This document shows positions 25,679 to 33,729 of a stretch of DNA of 64,000 nt, one piece after another (within the stretch, counting starts at the first letter, position 1; each line of letters starts with the position of its first letter). The translations under genes and the position numbers were made by a program. The notes beneath the pieces are model-generated. The model was not told the origin of the DNA, did not search any database, and worked only from the letters and a program-made list of their open reading frames with translations. Source of the DNA: Rhodanobacteraceae bacterium (GTDB lineage Bacteria; Pseudomonadota; Gammaproteobacteria; Xanthomonadales; SZUA-5); NCBI GenBank assembly GCA_016717705.1, contig JADKFD010000036.1, forward strand, positions 1-64,000, in the 5' to 3' direction.

Positions 25679-26104
25679 ATGACCGTCCAATCCGTGATGA
25701 CCGCGAATCCGGCCTGCTGCACGCCGACCTCGTCCTTGCATCAGGTTGCGATGCTGATGCGCGACCACGATTGCGGGCAGATTCCGGTGATCGACGGCCT
25801 CGACTCGGCGCTGCCGCTGGGCGTGGTGACCGATCGCGACATCGCCATCCGTGTGCTCGCCGCGGGCAAGAATCCGCTGGAAGGCTTTGCTGGCGACTGC
25901 ATGAGCACGCCCTGCGTGACCGTGACCGCCGACACCAGCCTGGCCGATTGCTGTGCCCTGATGGAATCGAGCAAGATTCGCCGCGTGCCGGTGGTTGACG
26001 CCAACGGCCGCGTGTGCGGCATTGTCTCGCTGGCGGATGTCGCTCGCTGCGCGGACGCGGCCACGACGATCGATGTGGTCAAAGAGGTCTCGGCTGCGGC
26101 TTGA
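25679..26104 (+). CDS. CBS-domain protein
   Basis: A 141-residue protein made of two CBS domains and little else. Start MTVQSVMTANPACC has AGGA 9 bases upstream; the frame is open through the purine tract as a Lys/Arg/Gly-rich stretch that I reject as coding. CBS1 carries DCGQIPVID and GVVTDRDIAIRVLAAG; CBS2 carries MSTPCVTVTADTSLADC and IRRVPVVDANGRVCGIVSLADV. Pairs of CBS domains bind adenine nucleotides and act as energy sensors. No partner domain is fused, so it must act on another protein. It is convergent with the Crp-family gene. Confidence 0.88.
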   Translation: MTVQSVMTANPACCTPTSSLHQVAMLMRDHDCGQIPVIDGLDSALPLGVVTDRDIAIRVLAAGKNPLEGFAGDCMSTPCVTVTADTSLADCCALMESSKIRRVPVVDANGRVCGIVSLADVARCADAATTIDVVKEVSAAA

Positions 26105-26169
26105 GCGCCGGCATTCAGCGCGTTCGGTCTGCGGCCAGATCCCGGCGAAGATGCATAGCGGTCACGACT

Positions 26170-26964
26170 TCAGGACATCTCCGCCGCATCGGCTTCTGCC
26201 GCTGGCGTTCGATGGACGCCGTTCGCTCCCGGCGCACGAAGCGGGAGCAACTCGTGCGGATACTGGACGTCGGACAACAATCGCTTGATCTCGCGCTTGA
26301 CCACGGCATAGCACTCGCAGGCGCGCGATTCCAGTCCGCGGCGATCAAGCACCGTGATGTGACCGCGGCGATAACTGATGAATCCGGCTGACTGCAGGTT
26401 TCCGGCCGCCTCGGTGATTCCTTCGCGACGCACGCCGAGCATGCTGGCAACCAGTTCGTGGGTAATCACCAATTCGCGCGTCGACACCCGATCGGCGGTC
26501 AGCAGCAGCCATCGGCACAGCTGCTGATCGACGCTGTGATGCCGATTGCAGGCTGCGGTCTGGGTCATCTGCGTGATCAGGGCCTGGGTGTAACGCAGCA
26601 ACAGGCGTTGCGCCAGTTCACCGCGATTGAATTCCTGCTGCAGGATGCGTCCAGGCAGGCGATAGGCATGTCCGGCAGTCTGCACCACCGCAGAGCTGGG
26701 CGTGGTGTCACCACCCATGAACAGCGAAACGCCGACCACACCCTCGTTGCCGACGCCGGCGGTCTCCGCCGATGCGCCGGATTCCATCACATAGTGCAAC
26801 GAGACGATGCTGGTGGTGGGGAAATAGGCGTGCAACAACTGGCCACCCGGCTCATACAGGACTCTGCCGAGTGGCAGCGCCACCAGTTCCAGGTGCGCTG
26901 CCAGGCGCTCAAACTCGGCTGGAGGCAGCGCCCCCAGCAAGAAGTTCTGGCTGGGGTTATGCAT
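26170..26964 (-). CDS. Crp/Fnr-family transcriptional regulator
   Basis: A 264-residue protein. The cNMP-binding-like beta barrel (LPLGRVLYEPGGQLLHAYFP, then EGVVGVSLFMGG) lacks the canonical G-E-x-x and R-S/T phosphate cassette, so it probably does not bind cAMP. The C-terminal helix-turn-helix is clear (ITHELVASMLGVRREGITEAAGNLQ). Its ATG overlaps the end of the receiver-PAS gene by 8 bases, completing a three-gene coupled operon with the histidine kinase. It is therefore likely the transcriptional output of that phosphorelay, by protein contact or parallel regulation. Confidence 0.88.
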   Translation of the reverse strand: MHNPSQNFLLGALPPAEFERLAAHLELVALPLGRVLYEPGGQLLHAYFPTTSIVSLHYVMESGASAETAGVGNEGVVGVSLFMGGDTTPSSAVVQTAGHAYRLPGRILQQEFNRGELAQRLLLRYTQALITQMTQTAACNRHHSVDQQLCRWLLLTADRVSTRELVITHELVASMLGVRREGITEAAGNLQSAGFISYRRGHITVLDRRGLESRACECYAVVKREIKRLLSDVQYPHELLPLRAPGANGVHRTPAAEADAAEMS

Positions 26965-27793
26965 GGGCCCGGTCGCCTCCGAATATCTCCACGCCGATGC
27001 CGCGATAGCCGATGAATCGGCATGACCGATTGAACATCGGCTCGCCGCTGACGCGAAAGCGCTGCAGCGAGCCATTGGGCCGGGTGCGGCTGAAAGTGAA
27101 GTCGAGAAATGGCTGGCGTGCCTCGATCGCGGCACGCAACACGGCACGCTCGGTCTCGTCCCAGCCCGATTGATCGGGACGGGCGGGTCCGCCAGCCAAC
27201 GGCTCCACCTGGATGCCGAGCATTTCCAGCGCCGGGCCCGAGACTCTGGTGAACTTGCCCTCTTCGTCCTGCTCCCAGTACCAGTCCGATGCCAGTTCCG
27301 TCAGGCTGCGATAGGAGGCCTCGCTCTCGCGCAATTCGGCGGTGCGCTTGTCCACCAGCTTTTCCAGCGTGGCGTTGTACTGCTCCAGCTTGCGGTACAA
27401 CAGACGCACTTCCAGCATGTTGCGGATGCGCGTGCGCGCCTCGACCAGATCGAAGGGCTTGCTGATGAAGTCCCTGGCGCCGGCCTGCAATGCGCGCAGC
27501 TTGTGGCCCGGTTGTGCGGTCAGCACGATCACCGGCAGATAGCCATCCGCGGTGTTGGTGTTCAGCCCCGCCATCACCTGGAAGCCATCCATGACCGGCA
27601 TCTGCAGGTCGAGCAGGATCAGGTCGTAGCCATTTTCGCGGTGCAGCGCACAGACCTCTTGCGGATTCATCGTCGAACTCACCTGGCTATAACCAGCATC
27701 CGCCAGGATCTGCTCCAGCAGCATGACGTTGGCTTCCTGGTCGTCGACCACGAGGATCCGGGCCTGCAGGATTTCGGCAGCATCGAGAATCAT
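26957..27793 (-). CDS. Response regulator with receiver and PAS domains
   Basis: A 278-residue protein. The receiver has ILVVDDQEANVMLLEQIL, acceptor Asp in LILLDLQMPVMDGF, Thr in VIVLTAQPG and the Lys in FISKPFD. A coiled linker (YNATLEKLVDKRTAELRES) leads to a PAS domain (SLTELASDWYWEQDEEGKF, ending FIGYRGIGVEIF). There is no DNA-binding or enzymatic output domain. Start and stop overlap the neighbours (ATGA with the kinase, 8 bases with the Crp gene), so the three proteins are made together. A relay or scaffolding role between kinase and Crp protein is likely. Confidence 0.9.
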   Translation of the reverse strand: MILDAAEILQARILVVDDQEANVMLLEQILADAGYSQVSSTMNPQEVCALHRENGYDLILLDLQMPVMDGFQVMAGLNTNTADGYLPVIVLTAQPGHKLRALQAGARDFISKPFDLVEARTRIRNMLEVRLLYRKLEQYNATLEKLVDKRTAELRESEASYRSLTELASDWYWEQDEEGKFTRVSGPALEMLGIQVEPLAGGPARPDQSGWDETERAVLRAAIEARQPFLDFTFSRTRPNGSLQRFRVSGEPMFNRSCRFIGYRGIGVEIFGGDRAHA

Positions 27794-29499
27794 GTGCTGG
27801 TCTCCGCAGCAGTCAGGTCGGTTCCGGTTTCGGCAAATTTCAATGCCAGGTCCAGCGTATCCATGAATTCATTGACCTTGATAGGCTTGGTCAGATAACG
27901 GAAGAACCCGGCCTCGAGTCCCTTCTTGATATCGCGCGGAATGGCATTCGCGCTCAGCGCAATCACCGGAATGTGCAGGGTCAACGGATCCTCGGACAGG
28001 ATCCGCAACGCCCGGATGCCATTGATACCCGGCAAATTGATGTCCATCAGGATCACATCCGGACGCGCCGCCCGCGCCAGTTCGATGCCCTGGTAGCCAT
28101 CCCGGGCACTGAGCAACCGCAGGTCGGACCGGCGCGCGATCAGATCTTCGACCAGCATCAGATTCGCCGGATTGTCCTCCACATAGAGGATCGTGCGCAG
28201 GCGCGCGTCGGCCGCGATCGCCAGCGCGACCAGAGCGCTGATATCCGCTCTTACCGGCGCCAGTTGGTCGTTGTCGGCGAGGTCGATTTCAATCCAGAAC
28301 ACGCTGCCCTGCCCGACCGTGCTCTCGACACCGATCGTGCCGCCCATCAGCTCGATCAGACGCTTGGTCATCACCAGCCCGATGCCGGTACCCTCTTCGG
28401 CGTGCGCTTCCTGGCCAAGCCGATTGAACGGTTGGAACAACTGCGCCATCTTGTCGGGCGACAGACCCAGACCGGTGTCTTCGATGCAGATGCGGATGCG
28501 GTGATCGGCCAGGTTGGTGCATGCCAGTTTGACGCTGCCACCCACGCGGTTGTACTTGATCGCGTTGGACAACAGATTGATCAAGATCTGCTTGATGCGC
28601 ATGCGATCGGCCCTGAGGATGCAGGGCTTCGCGAAATGCGGAAAACTGATGCGGATGCCGCGACCCTGGGCCTGCGGCTCGATCATGGTCTGGCACTCGT
28701 GCAGCACTTCGCCCAGCGAGATCGGCTCCAGCGACAACGACAGACGGCCAGATTCGATCAATGCCAGATCGAGAATCTCGTTGATCAGCTCCAGCAGGTA
28801 CCAACCGGCACGCAGAATCTGGTCGACACTGCGCTTTTGAGCGGGCGTCGGCTGCGGCGTGCCGGATTCGATCAACTGGGCGAAGCCGAGGATGGCGCTG
28901 AGCGGCGTGCGCAATTCGTGGCTCATGCTCGACAGGAAATCGGATTTGGCCCGGTTGGCCTTCTCCGCTACCGACATCGCCTCGTGCAGCGCCAGTTCGA
29001 CCTGTTTGCGCACCGAATTGTCTGTGCCGATCAGCAAATAGCCGATGATCTGCCCGAAGTCGTCGCGCAGCGCGGTAATCGACACGATCGCCGGAAAGCG
29101 GCTGCCATCCTTGCAGATGTAGGTCAGCTCGTAGATGTCCTCGATGCCGCGCGAGGCCTTGAAAGCCAGCGCCTCGAAACCGGGCGTGATGGTGGTCCCG
29201 AGTTCCGCGCTCAGCGCCTGCGCGCGCGCCAGCACTTCGGAAGGATCGTGGATATCGCTGGGATTGATGCGGTTGACGACCTCCGCGGCCCGGTAGCCGA
29301 GCATGCGCTCGGCGCCGATGTTGAACAGCTGGATGATGCCCTTCTCGTCGGTGGCGATGATCGAGAAATTGGCGCTGGTCAGAATCGCGTTCTGCAGCGC
29401 CCCCGCCTTCAGCAGGGCCAGTTGCCGCTGTGCTTCCTGGCTGCCATCGGCCTTCGAGGCCCCGGCCATCAGAGCAGAATCAGTCGCCGATTCGGACAT
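27790..29499 (-). CDS. Hybrid sensor histidine kinase (PAS-HisKA-HATPase-REC)
   Basis: A 569-residue soluble kinase with GGAG 6 bases before its ATG. One PAS domain with PAC (ILTSANFSIIATDEKGIIQL, then YICKDGSRFPAIVSITAL), then the H-box (SMSHELRTPLSAILGFAQL), N-box (NLLSNAIKYN), G1 (EDTGLGLSPD) and G2 (GTGIGLVMTK). A C-terminal receiver has acceptor Asp in VILMDINLPG. No membrane helices are present, so the signal is cytoplasmic. The stop overlaps the next gene's start as ATGA (27790-27793). The operon order is kinase, receiver-PAS, Crp-type regulator. Confidence 0.92.
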   Translation of the reverse strand: MSESATDSALMAGASKADGSQEAQRQLALLKAGALQNAILTSANFSIIATDEKGIIQLFNIGAERMLGYRAAEVVNRINPSDIHDPSEVLARAQALSAELGTTITPGFEALAFKASRGIEDIYELTYICKDGSRFPAIVSITALRDDFGQIIGYLLIGTDNSVRKQVELALHEAMSVAEKANRAKSDFLSSMSHELRTPLSAILGFAQLIESGTPQPTPAQKRSVDQILRAGWYLLELINEILDLALIESGRLSLSLEPISLGEVLHECQTMIEPQAQGRGIRISFPHFAKPCILRADRMRIKQILINLLSNAIKYNRVGGSVKLACTNLADHRIRICIEDTGLGLSPDKMAQLFQPFNRLGQEAHAEEGTGIGLVMTKRLIELMGGTIGVESTVGQGSVFWIEIDLADNDQLAPVRADISALVALAIAADARLRTILYVEDNPANLMLVEDLIARRSDLRLLSARDGYQGIELARAARPDVILMDINLPGINGIRALRILSEDPLTLHIPVIALSANAIPRDIKKGLEAGFFRYLTKPIKVNEFMDTLDLALKFAETGTDLTAAETST

Positions 29500-29630
29500 G
29501 AGAACTCCACGGTTGCGGGCGCGCACGAACGGTGCGCATCCACAATCGCGACGCGCGATCCCGAACCGCACCCAGAGTCTCTACTCTGCGCGCAATCCGG
29601 GTCGCTGTCTGTGCGCTGGCAGACCGACGC

Positions 29631-29806
29631 TTACAGCGCGTCCTTGATGTCTTCCTTGACGTCGCCGAAGGCCTTTGCGCCTTGCCGGTGGCGTTCTGCA
29701 GCTTGCCCTTGTTCTCCATGGTCTTGTCGCCGAGGATGCGACCGGTGACTTCCTTGACCTTGCCCTTTGCTTCCTTGACGCGACCGTTGACCTGATCCTT
29801 GTTCAT
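29631..29806 (-). CDS. CsbD-family stress protein (frameshifted)
   Basis: Starts MNKDQVNGRVKEAKGKVKEV after GGAGTAGTTC, a textbook CsbD N-terminus; ILGDKTMENKGKLQNATGKAQ follows. As read, the frame then runs on as Arg/Ser-rich sequence to 29480. The next frame gives AFGDVKEDIKDAL and a stop at 29631, which is the expected CsbD end. One missing A in a run (plus-strand TTT at 29674-29676) accounts for it. The restored protein has 58 residues. CsbD proteins are small, hydrophilic and induced by general stress; molecular function unknown. Confidence 0.82.
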
Positions 29807-29939
29807 GAACTACTCCGATAGCTGGGGGGAGCTCGCCGCGGCGGTTGTTTTGCAGCGCGGCCAGTGCGCCAAGACTCGGCCAGAGCAGTCGGCGGGTCTG
29901 TACGGGAACACACCGATGCGGTCAGTGCGTATGCGTGGG

Positions 29940-30365
29940 TCAGGGCGAAATCAGCTCAACGACATTCTCGGCGAGCAGATGCATGCCGCGATCGAAACTC
30001 AGTACCCGTGCCTGGTGATGCTGCGCAATGGCCAGCAGATAGGCATCGGTGATCTGGCGGTAGCCCTGCAGTGCATCCATCGTCGCTGCCATTTCAACCG
30101 GCGCCGTCGGCGGATCGGTCAGGAAACGGTGCTGTGTGTGCGCCAATAAGGCGTGCAATACCTGGCGTGCGCCACCCGGCGTTGGCGCAGGCCGAAACAA
30201 TCCCGGCGTGCTCGACACGCGCATGAACCCCAATTGAGTGATGGCACAACTGGCCCACTGATCGCCTTCCAAACGCATCATCCGCGCCAGAATCCTGCCG
30301 TGAAATTCATGCTCTTCCCAAGCGAGGGCAAGCAGTGCGTTGACGTCGAGCAGCCAGACCGACAT
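29940..30365 (-). CDS. vapC: PIN-domain ribonuclease toxin, VapC type (second module)
   Basis: A 141-residue PIN-domain protein with the expected acidic residues: Asp in VWLLDVNALLAL, Glu in WEEHEFHGR, Asp in ITDAYLLAIAQ and Asp in VLSFDRGMHLL. Low similarity to the VapC at 3977 outside the active site suggests a separate origin rather than local duplication. The ATG shares one base with the antitoxin stop (30365). It is presumed to be an RNase held inactive by the adjacent antitoxin. Confidence 0.88.
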   Translation of the reverse strand: MSVWLLDVNALLALAWEEHEFHGRILARMMRLEGDQWASCAITQLGFMRVSSTPGLFRPAPTPGGARQVLHALLAHTQHRFLTDPPTAPVEMAATMDALQGYRQITDAYLLAIAQHHQARVLSFDRGMHLLAENVVELISP

Positions 30366-30610
30366 CAGATGAAGCCTTCGTCGTCGATAGCACGCTGGAT
30401 CGCAGTTGCACTGATCACCGGACTGCCCGGCCGCGCTGCAACGACGTTGAAACCATGCGATTGCTTGACCACCAAGGGCGTGGCGGCTTCGGCCGCAAGT
30501 GCCTGCTCGACCAGCATCCCGAGCATTCGGCCAACACTGACGCCACTGCGTTGAGCGCGCTCGCGCACACTGCGGTAGGACTGTTCATCCAGATCTGCGG
30601 TCGTACGCAT
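30365..30610 (-). CDS. vapB: VapB-like antitoxin (second module)
   Basis: An 81-residue protein starting MRTTADLDEQSYRSVRERA, a ribbon-helix-helix-like DNA-binding start, followed by a helix (VSVGRMLGMLVEQAL) and a tail (VISATAIQRAIDDEGFI) suited to toxin binding. It overlaps vapC by one base. A 15-base palindrome just upstream (30632-30646) may be its operator. Confidence 0.82.
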   Translation of the reverse strand: MRTTADLDEQSYRSVRERAQRSGVSVGRMLGMLVEQALAAEAATPLVVKQSHGFNVVAARPGSPVISATAIQRAIDDEGFI

Positions 30611-30631
30611 CCGATTGATTCCATGAATCCG

Positions 30632-30646
30632 TGATGCATTACATCA
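30632..30646. promoter_or_regulatory. Candidate VapB operator palindrome
   Basis: TGATGCATTACATCA: 5-base arms TGATG/CATCA around a 5-base centre, ending about 20 bases upstream of the antitoxin ATG, where VapB autoregulatory sites usually sit. A TTGATA hexamer on the minus strand adjoins it (30647-30652), but no good -10 follows. The remaining 240 bases up to murB (to 30890) contain no gene I can support. Confidence 0.35.
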
Positions 30647-30890
30647 TATCAACGATCAGGATTGACCGGACGGTGCCGCAGCTCATCCAGACTGACCGAC
30701 GTGAGCAACTGCAGGCGTCCCTGACGGTGCGCGACTGGGCGGCCGAAGAGGCGGCACTGGAAATACTCCAGCCCACACGCGTGCCGGCGAATGACAATGA
30801 GCGCCGCGACGTCGGCGGCCTGGTGCGAAGCGGAGCAGAAAGCGTCAACCGCAGCGCGCCGCACGCCTGGGCGGCGTTCCAGTTCTATCG

Positions 30891-31937
30891 TTACTGAAGA
30901 ACTGGGCTGCGCAGCACGCGCGGCTCGATCTCCAGCTCAACCCCGAAACGCGCCTGCACGTCGGCCTGGATGCGCTGCGCGAGCGCGAGGATCTGGCGTC
31001 CGCTGGCATGGCCGTGGTTGACCAGCACCAGCGCGTGCTGCTGATGCACAGCGGCGTCGCCGTCGCGATAACCCTTCCATCCGCAATGTTCGATCAGCCA
31101 GCCGGCGGCGAGTTTGCTCAATCCGGCGGCAGCCGGATACACCGGCAACCCCGGGTGCCCGATTTTCAACCGCAAGGCCTGATCGGCGGGCAGCAGCGGA
31201 TTCTTGAAGAAACTGCCGGCATTGCCCAGTCGTGCAGGGTCCGGCAACTTGCGCTGACGAATCGCCGACACGGCGCGGTAAACATCGACCGGCGCCGGAT
31301 TGGCGATGCCCAGCGAGCGCAACTCCTCGCGCACGCCGGCGTAGTCGAGCAGCAGCTGCGGTGAAGCCGACAGCGCAAATTCGACCGCAACGATCAGATG
31401 GCGCTCGCCGTCGTGCTTGAAGCGGGAATCGCGGTAGCTGAAACCGCAATCGGCGGCTTCGATGCGGACAAAGCGCCGCTCGACGCGGTCATAGGCCTCG
31501 ACCGCCGCCACGAAACGCTCCAGTTCGACACCGTAGGCGCCGATGTTCTGGATCGGCGCCGCACCCACATTGCCCGGTATCAACGCCAGGTTTTCCAGGC
31601 CACAGGCGCCCTGAGCCAAAGTGGCGCCGACGAAGGCATGCCAGTTCTCGCCCGCTGCAGCACGCACGCGGATGCGTCCATCAGCGCCCTGCCGCAACCA
31701 TTCGATTCCGCGCAGTTGCGGCTGCAACACCAGAGCATCGAGATCATTGACGATCAGCACGTTGCTGCCACCGCCGAGCACTTCGACGCGCAGGCCCTGG
31801 CTCGCGGCGAAGTCGAGTGCGGCGACCAGACCGTCGCGCGTATCAGCCCGCGCCAGCGCGCGCGCCCGCGCCGCGACACCGAAACTGTTCAGCCGCTGGA
31901 GGTCGGCGTCGCGGATTAGTTCGAAGCGCTGGGTCAC
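30891..31937 (-). CDS. murB: UDP-N-acetylmuramate dehydrogenase
   Basis: A 348-residue type I MurB from GTG 31937, with GAGG just upstream. FAD-binding residues are in EVLGGGSNVLIVNDLD and PIQNIGAYGVEL. The substrate loop SYRDSRFK, the catalytic Ser in GNAGSFFKNP and the Glu near ELEIEPRVLR are present. It reduces UDP-GlcNAc-enolpyruvate to UDP-MurNAc in cytoplasmic peptidoglycan precursor synthesis. It stands alone between a VapBC module and pyrD, separated from pyrD by an intergenic repeat. Confidence 0.96.
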   Translation of the reverse strand: MTQRFELIRDADLQRLNSFGVAARARALARADTRDGLVAALDFAASQGLRVEVLGGGSNVLIVNDLDALVLQPQLRGIEWLRQGADGRIRVRAAAGENWHAFVGATLAQGACGLENLALIPGNVGAAPIQNIGAYGVELERFVAAVEAYDRVERRFVRIEAADCGFSYRDSRFKHDGERHLIVAVEFALSASPQLLLDYAGVREELRSLGIANPAPVDVYRAVSAIRQRKLPDPARLGNAGSFFKNPLLPADQALRLKIGHPGLPVYPAAAGLSKLAAGWLIEHCGWKGYRDGDAAVHQQHALVLVNHGHASGRQILALAQRIQADVQARFGVELEIEPRVLRSPVLQ

Positions 31938-32012
31938 CTGTCCTCACAGAAAATGACTTAACAAATTGATCTATAACAATATCAAGGCGCACGCCCTGAC
32001 CGAGTACTGATT

Positions 32013-32126
32013 GGGGCCGCAAAGGACGCAAAGGCGCAAAGGACGCAAAACAGCAAGTCCAAGAATTCTGAGTTCCTTTCCAGGCTGTTGATTTCCTTTG
32101 CGCCCCTTTGCGTCCTTTGCGTCCCC
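32013..32126. repeat. Inverted CGCAAAGGA repeat element between murB and pyrD
   Basis: Left arm at 32013-32050 is a string of GCAAAGGAC/GCAAAGGC units. The right arm at 32091-32126 is its imperfect reverse complement (TTTGCGCCCC, TTTGCGTCC, TTTGCGTCC). A foldable element of this make-up, with A-rich units unlike the surrounding G+C-rich DNA, is neither coding nor a standard terminator. Similar strings occur between genes in other bacteria; function unknown. Confidence 0.7.
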
Positions 32127-32170
32127 AAGAAACAGCCAACGGCCTTGCGTCGTCGGCGCTCATGCATCCC

Positions 32171-33196
32171 CTACCACCGCCCCCGCAGCGCCTCGACGCA
32201 TTCGCCGATCAACTCCGGTCCGCGATAGATCATGCCGCTGTAGAACTGCACCAGTTGCGCGCCGGCATCGAACTTCGCGGCGGCATCGGCACCTCCGAGA
32301 ATGCCGCCGACGCCGATGATCGGCACCCGCTCACCCAGGCGTTCATGCATGCCGCGCAGCACCGCGGTGGAGCGCGCCATCAACGGGCGACCCGATAGTC
32401 CGCCGGCCTCATTGGCCAGTTCATGACCTGCGATGACATGCCGGTCGATGGTGGTATTGGTGCAGATCAGGCCGTCGATCCCGGAAGCCAGCAACACTTC
32501 GGCGATGCCGTCCATTTCAGTCGGCGTCAGGTCGGGCGCGATCTTCAGCAACATCGGCTTGCGCTTGCCGTGGACAGCGGCGAGGCGCTCCTGGTCTTCG
32601 CGCAGCGTGCCGATGAAACGCGCCAGCGCGGTTTCCTCTTGCAGATCGCGCAGGCCCTGGGTATTCGGCGACGAGATGTTGATGGTGATGTAGGTCGCCA
32701 GCGGATAGACGCGCTGCAGGCATAGCCGATAGTCGTCGACGGCATGCTCGTTCGGCGTCTCTTTGTTGCGGCCGATATTGATGCCGAGCACGCCCTGGAA
32801 TCGGCTGCATTCGATGTTACGCACCAGTGCATCGACACCGCGATTGTTGAAACCCAGCCGATTGATCACCGCCTGGCGGTCCGCCAGGCGGAACATGCGC
32901 GGTTTCGGGTTGCCCGCCTGCGGCCGCGGCGTGATGGTGCCGACCTCGATGAAGCCAAATCCCAGCGAACCCAGCGCGTCGATGTGCGCCGCGTTCTTGT
33001 CGAGACCCGCAGCCAGTCCGACTGGATTGGGGAAATCGATGCCGAACACGCGCGTCGGCAATGGCTGCGGACGCGTCGCCAGCAAGGGGTTCAAGCCGCT
33101 GCGGTAGGCCAGTTCGATCGCCTTGAGGCCAAGCTCATGCGCGCGCTCGGCGTCGAGCGCGAACAACAGCGGTTGTGCGAGGCGATAGATCGACAT
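32171..33196 (-). CDS. pyrD: Dihydroorotate dehydrogenase (quinone), class 2
   Basis: A 341-residue enzyme starting MSIYRLAQPLLFALDAERAH, the N-terminal membrane-associating helices typical of class 2. The FMN site is in GLAAGLDKNAAHIDALGSLG, catalytic Ser in INISSPNTQGLR, and later segments include LLKIAPDLT, CTNTTIDR, GLSGRPLM and GVGGILGGADA. It oxidises dihydroorotate to orotate in pyrimidine synthesis, passing electrons to quinone. The upstream GNAT gene ends 8 bases away, so the two are likely co-transcribed. Confidence 0.96.
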   Translation of the reverse strand: MSIYRLAQPLLFALDAERAHELGLKAIELAYRSGLNPLLATRPQPLPTRVFGIDFPNPVGLAAGLDKNAAHIDALGSLGFGFIEVGTITPRPQAGNPKPRMFRLADRQAVINRLGFNNRGVDALVRNIECSRFQGVLGINIGRNKETPNEHAVDDYRLCLQRVYPLATYITINISSPNTQGLRDLQEETALARFIGTLREDQERLAAVHGKRKPMLLKIAPDLTPTEMDGIAEVLLASGIDGLICTNTTIDRHVIAGHELANEAGGLSGRPLMARSTAVLRGMHERLGERVPIIGVGGILGGADAAAKFDAGAQLVQFYSGMIYRGPELIGECVEALRGRW

Positions 33197-33204
33197 GGGT
33201 GGGC

Positions 33205-33729
33205 TCAGTGGGTCAGTGCCTTGGCGTAGACCTCGAACCACAGGTCCTGCCGCTTCGGTAGTCCGAAACGCTCGTCGCCATAGGGAAACGGAGCGCGCTC
33301 GCCGGTCGCCGCGTAGCCGCGGCGACGGTAAAAGGCGATCAGTTCGGTGCGCGTCCAGATCACCGTCATGCGCACGCAGCGCAGGCGCCAATCGCGCGCA
33401 ATGCGCTCGCATTCGCGCAGGATCGCGTCGCCGATGCCCTTACCCTGCAGCCCGGGCCGGACGGCAAACATGCCGAAGTAGGCAGCATCGCCCTGGCGCT
33501 CGAGATTGGCGCATCCCAGTAGTTCGCCATCGCGCTCGGCGAGCACGATCAGCGAACCATCCTTGTCGATGGTCGCCCGCAAACCGTCATGATCGGTGCG
33601 CTGTCCATCCAGCAGATCGGCCTCGGTGGTCCAGCCCAGGCGGCTGGAATCGCCGCGATAGGCCGATTCGACCAGTTCCAGCAGAGCGTCGATGTCGTCG
33701 TGGGTGGCGGTGCGGAAGGCGATGGTCAT
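33205..33729 (-). CDS. GNAT-family N-acetyltransferase
   Basis: A 174-residue single-domain GNAT protein starting MTIAFRTATHDDIDALLELV. The acetyl-CoA pyrophosphate loop is visible as VRPGLQGKGIGDAILRECE, preceded by AYFGMFA, with a C-terminal YRRRGYAATG. Such enzymes acetylate amines of small molecules or proteins; the acceptor is not predictable. It is placed between ispG and pyrD on the same strand. The ispG frame as read overlaps it by about 140 bases, which I take as a fault in the ispG 3' end. Confidence 0.88.
   Translation of the reverse strand: MTIAFRTATHDDIDALLELVESAYRGDSSRLGWTTEADLLDGQRTDHDGLRATIDKDGSLIVLAERDGELLGCANLERQGDAAYFGMFAVRPGLQGKGIGDAILRECERIARDWRLRCVRMTVIWTRTELIAFYRRRGYAATGERAPFPYGDERFGLPKRQDLWFEVYAKALTH

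Noticed and set aside
30631..30897. Plus-strand small frame of 88 codons between vapB and murB
   Set aside because: No ribosome site, no recognisable domain, and its start overlaps the likely vapB operator.
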